Assembly (NCBI GenBank): GCA_018971905.1
Contig: JAGWZS010000095.1
Location: forward strand, 1-6,885
Direction of reading: 5' to 3'
DNA from: Rhodospirillales bacterium
GTDB lineage: Bacteria; Pseudomonadota; Alphaproteobacteria; Acetobacterales; Acetobacteraceae
DNA: 6,885 nt
The position numbers and the translations under genes are program-made. The notes beneath the pieces are model-generated. The model saw only the letters and a list, made by a program, of their open reading frames with translations, did not search any database and was not told the DNA's origin. This document shows, piece by piece, positions 5,975 to 6,885 of this stretch; the stretch's first letter is position 1; each line of letters opens with the position of its first letter.

Positions 5975-6003
5975 CCTATAAAGCCACTCCCCGCCCGTGA
6001 CAA
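5975..6003 (-). promoter_or_regulatory. Sigma-70-like promoter for rpmI-rplT
   Basis: Read on the minus strand, TTGTCA (6003-5998) and TATAGG (5980-5975) are separated by exactly 17 bases. They match five of six and four of six positions of the consensus -35 and -10. Transcription would start near 5968 and give a leader of roughly 110 bases before the rpmI ATG. The -10 overlaps TATAAA on the plus strand (5977-5982), a possible -10 for recX, though that one lacks a good -35. Confidence 0.55.
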
Positions 6004-6031
6004 GAGGCTGAAAGCGGCGCAAAGTTCCATT

Positions 6032-6586
6032 ATGCCAGGAAAAGCGCCCAACGCCGCCGCGCTATACGAGGCCGCGATGGCCCATGTGGCCCGCTACGCC
6101 ACAACAGAGGCCAACCTGGCCCGCGTGCTGGCGCGCAGGGTTGACCGTTGGGTGCGGCAACAAGCAGCCGAACCAGATCAGGATGCAGGGGAGCTTAACG
6201 CCGCGGCTCGCCTTTCCAAAGCCGAAATTCCGGGCGTACTTGCACGGCTCAGGGACATTGGCGCCCTGAATGACCAAGCATTTGCTGCTTCGCGTGCGAA
6301 ACGCTTAGGTCGGGCCGGCAAATCCCATCGGGCAACCGTTGCTCACCTGGCCGCCAAAGGCATTAAGGCACCAGATTTACCGGAAGACCCCCAGCGCGAA
6401 CTTGCCGCTGCCTGCGCCTATTTGCGCCGACGCCGGGCGGGACCATTTGGCAATGCCCCCACAGATAAAGCACTGGCCGCTCTGGCAAGAAACGGCTTCA
6501 CACAAGCCGCAGCACGGCGCGCCATGGCTCTTACTGCCGCCGAAGCTGAAGTGCTCATAAACTCTCTGAGCACGCCACCATCTTAG
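6032..6586 (+). CDS. recX: RecX family regulatory protein
   Basis: Predicted regulator of RecA recombinase, 184 residues (E. coli RecX is 166). RecX proteins bind RecA filaments and limit strand exchange and the SOS co-protease activity. The sequence is all-helical and basic, with the family opening ALYEAAMAHVARYATTEANL and RVLARRVDRWV, then IPGVLARLRDIGALNDQAFA, the conserved second repeat region. The third repeat includes AYLRRRRAGPFG and DKALAALARNGFTQAAARRAM. The ATG has only a weak ribosome binding site upstream. It is divergent from rpmI, with 175 bases between start codons. recA is not in the window, so RecX is separated from its partner here by at least the visible flank. No alphaproteobacterial LexA box (GTTC-N7-GTTC) is visible upstream. 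Confidence 0.88.
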   Translation: MPGKAPNAAALYEAAMAHVARYATTEANLARVLARRVDRWVRQQAAEPDQDAGELNAAARLSKAEIPGVLARLRDIGALNDQAFAASRAKRLGRAGKSHRATVAHLAAKGIKAPDLPEDPQRELAAACAYLRRRRAGPFGNAPTDKALAALARNGFTQAAARRAMALTAAEAEVLINSLSTPPS

Positions 6587-6617
6587 CCAGGCAGCTTCAA
6601 ACCCGGCCAAAGAGGGC

Positions 6618-6885
6618 TCAGGCGAAGGTCAAAGGCTGCACCGCCTGATGGCGCCAAGCGCGACTGCTGAAAAAATATTCTTCTAAAGCATCGCTAAACC
6701 GTCCTCCTGAAGCCTGGACACCGCCTGGAGAAGAAGAGACCTGCGCCCTGCACCCGCCCCTCGCCGCTACCGTAGATTTCCGCTGTAGATTATGGCCTTC
6801 ATCCATGAACCGCAGCACTTCCGGCGGCGCGGTTGGCTTGTCGCCCACCGTCGGCTCATAAATCTTTCCTGGAAGCGCTTGTGCC
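6618..6885 (-). CDS. Unrecognised reading frame, C-terminal part, open at the window edge
   Basis: An open frame enters from the right edge and ends with TGA at 6618-6620, giving 88 visible residues from AQALPGKIYEPTVGDK to QAVQPLTFA. I recognise no family. The first third (to about MDEGHN) has the GC-rich third positions seen in neighbouring genes; after that, third-position GC drops and the composition looks less natural. In the +1 frame a stretch reading TAEIYGSGEGRVQGAGLFF has better codon use, which would fit a frameshifted or decaying gene. It is convergent with recX and leaves 31 bases between the stops. It may equally be a real but unusual C-terminus or a chance frame. Confidence 0.35.
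   Translation of the reverse strand, partial: AQALPGKIYEPTVGDKPTAPPEVLRFMDEGHNLQRKSTVAARGGCRAQVSSSPGGVQASGGRFSDALEEYFFSSRAWRHQAVQPLTFA

Noticed and set aside
5940..6031. LexA (SOS) box upstream of recX
   Set aside because: The alphaproteobacterial GTTC-N7-GTTC pattern is not present; there is only a single GTTC close to the recX start.

Overview
The window is a high-GC bacterial chromosomal segment that looks alphaproteobacterial. The best guess is Acetobacteraceae, based on the L20/L35 sequences, the class Ib aspartate aminotransferase, the secreted class I cytochrome c and a short RecX. This placement is a judgement from protein character, not a search. All complete genes look intact and mostly housekeeping. 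I see no tRNA, rRNA, CRISPR, insertion sequence, phage gene or defence system, and nothing that I would call a new multigene system.

Left part (1-1538, minus strand). In transcription order these are an NsrR-type Rrf2 repressor with iron-sulfur cluster ligands, a small periplasmic cytochrome c, and the N-terminal third of a glutamate dehydrogenase that runs off the left edge. The repressor and cytochrome c are 78 bases apart and may be co-transcribed.

Middle (1539-3366). A 308-base gap holds the start region of nsrR and the long leader of a divergent cold-shock protein gene on the plus strand. The leader contains an 11-base direct repeat and two hairpins that cannot form together. The cold-shock gene converges on the aminotransferase gene (minus strand), and a near-perfect palindromic bidirectional terminator lies between them.

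Right-middle (3367-5219). A small secreted two-cysteine protein and a cytoplasmic FKBP-type prolyl isomerase (TTG start) follow each other on the plus strand. The isomerase gene overlaps tail to tail with a minus-strand EcsC-family gene by 8 bases.

Right (5220-6885). rpmI and rplT (L35, L20) form a tight minus-strand operon without infC or pheST beside them. A structured leader and a good sigma-70-like promoter precede rpmI, and a strong hairpin sits between rplT and the downstream ecsC gene. recX is divergent from rpmI and its possible -10 element overlaps that of rpmI. The last 299 bases hold the end of an unrecognised minus-strand reading frame, perhaps degraded.

The most interesting signals are in RNA structure and gene arrangement: the two-state csp leader, the rpmI leader, the hairpin touching the ecsC start codon, and the NsrR-cytochrome c pairing.
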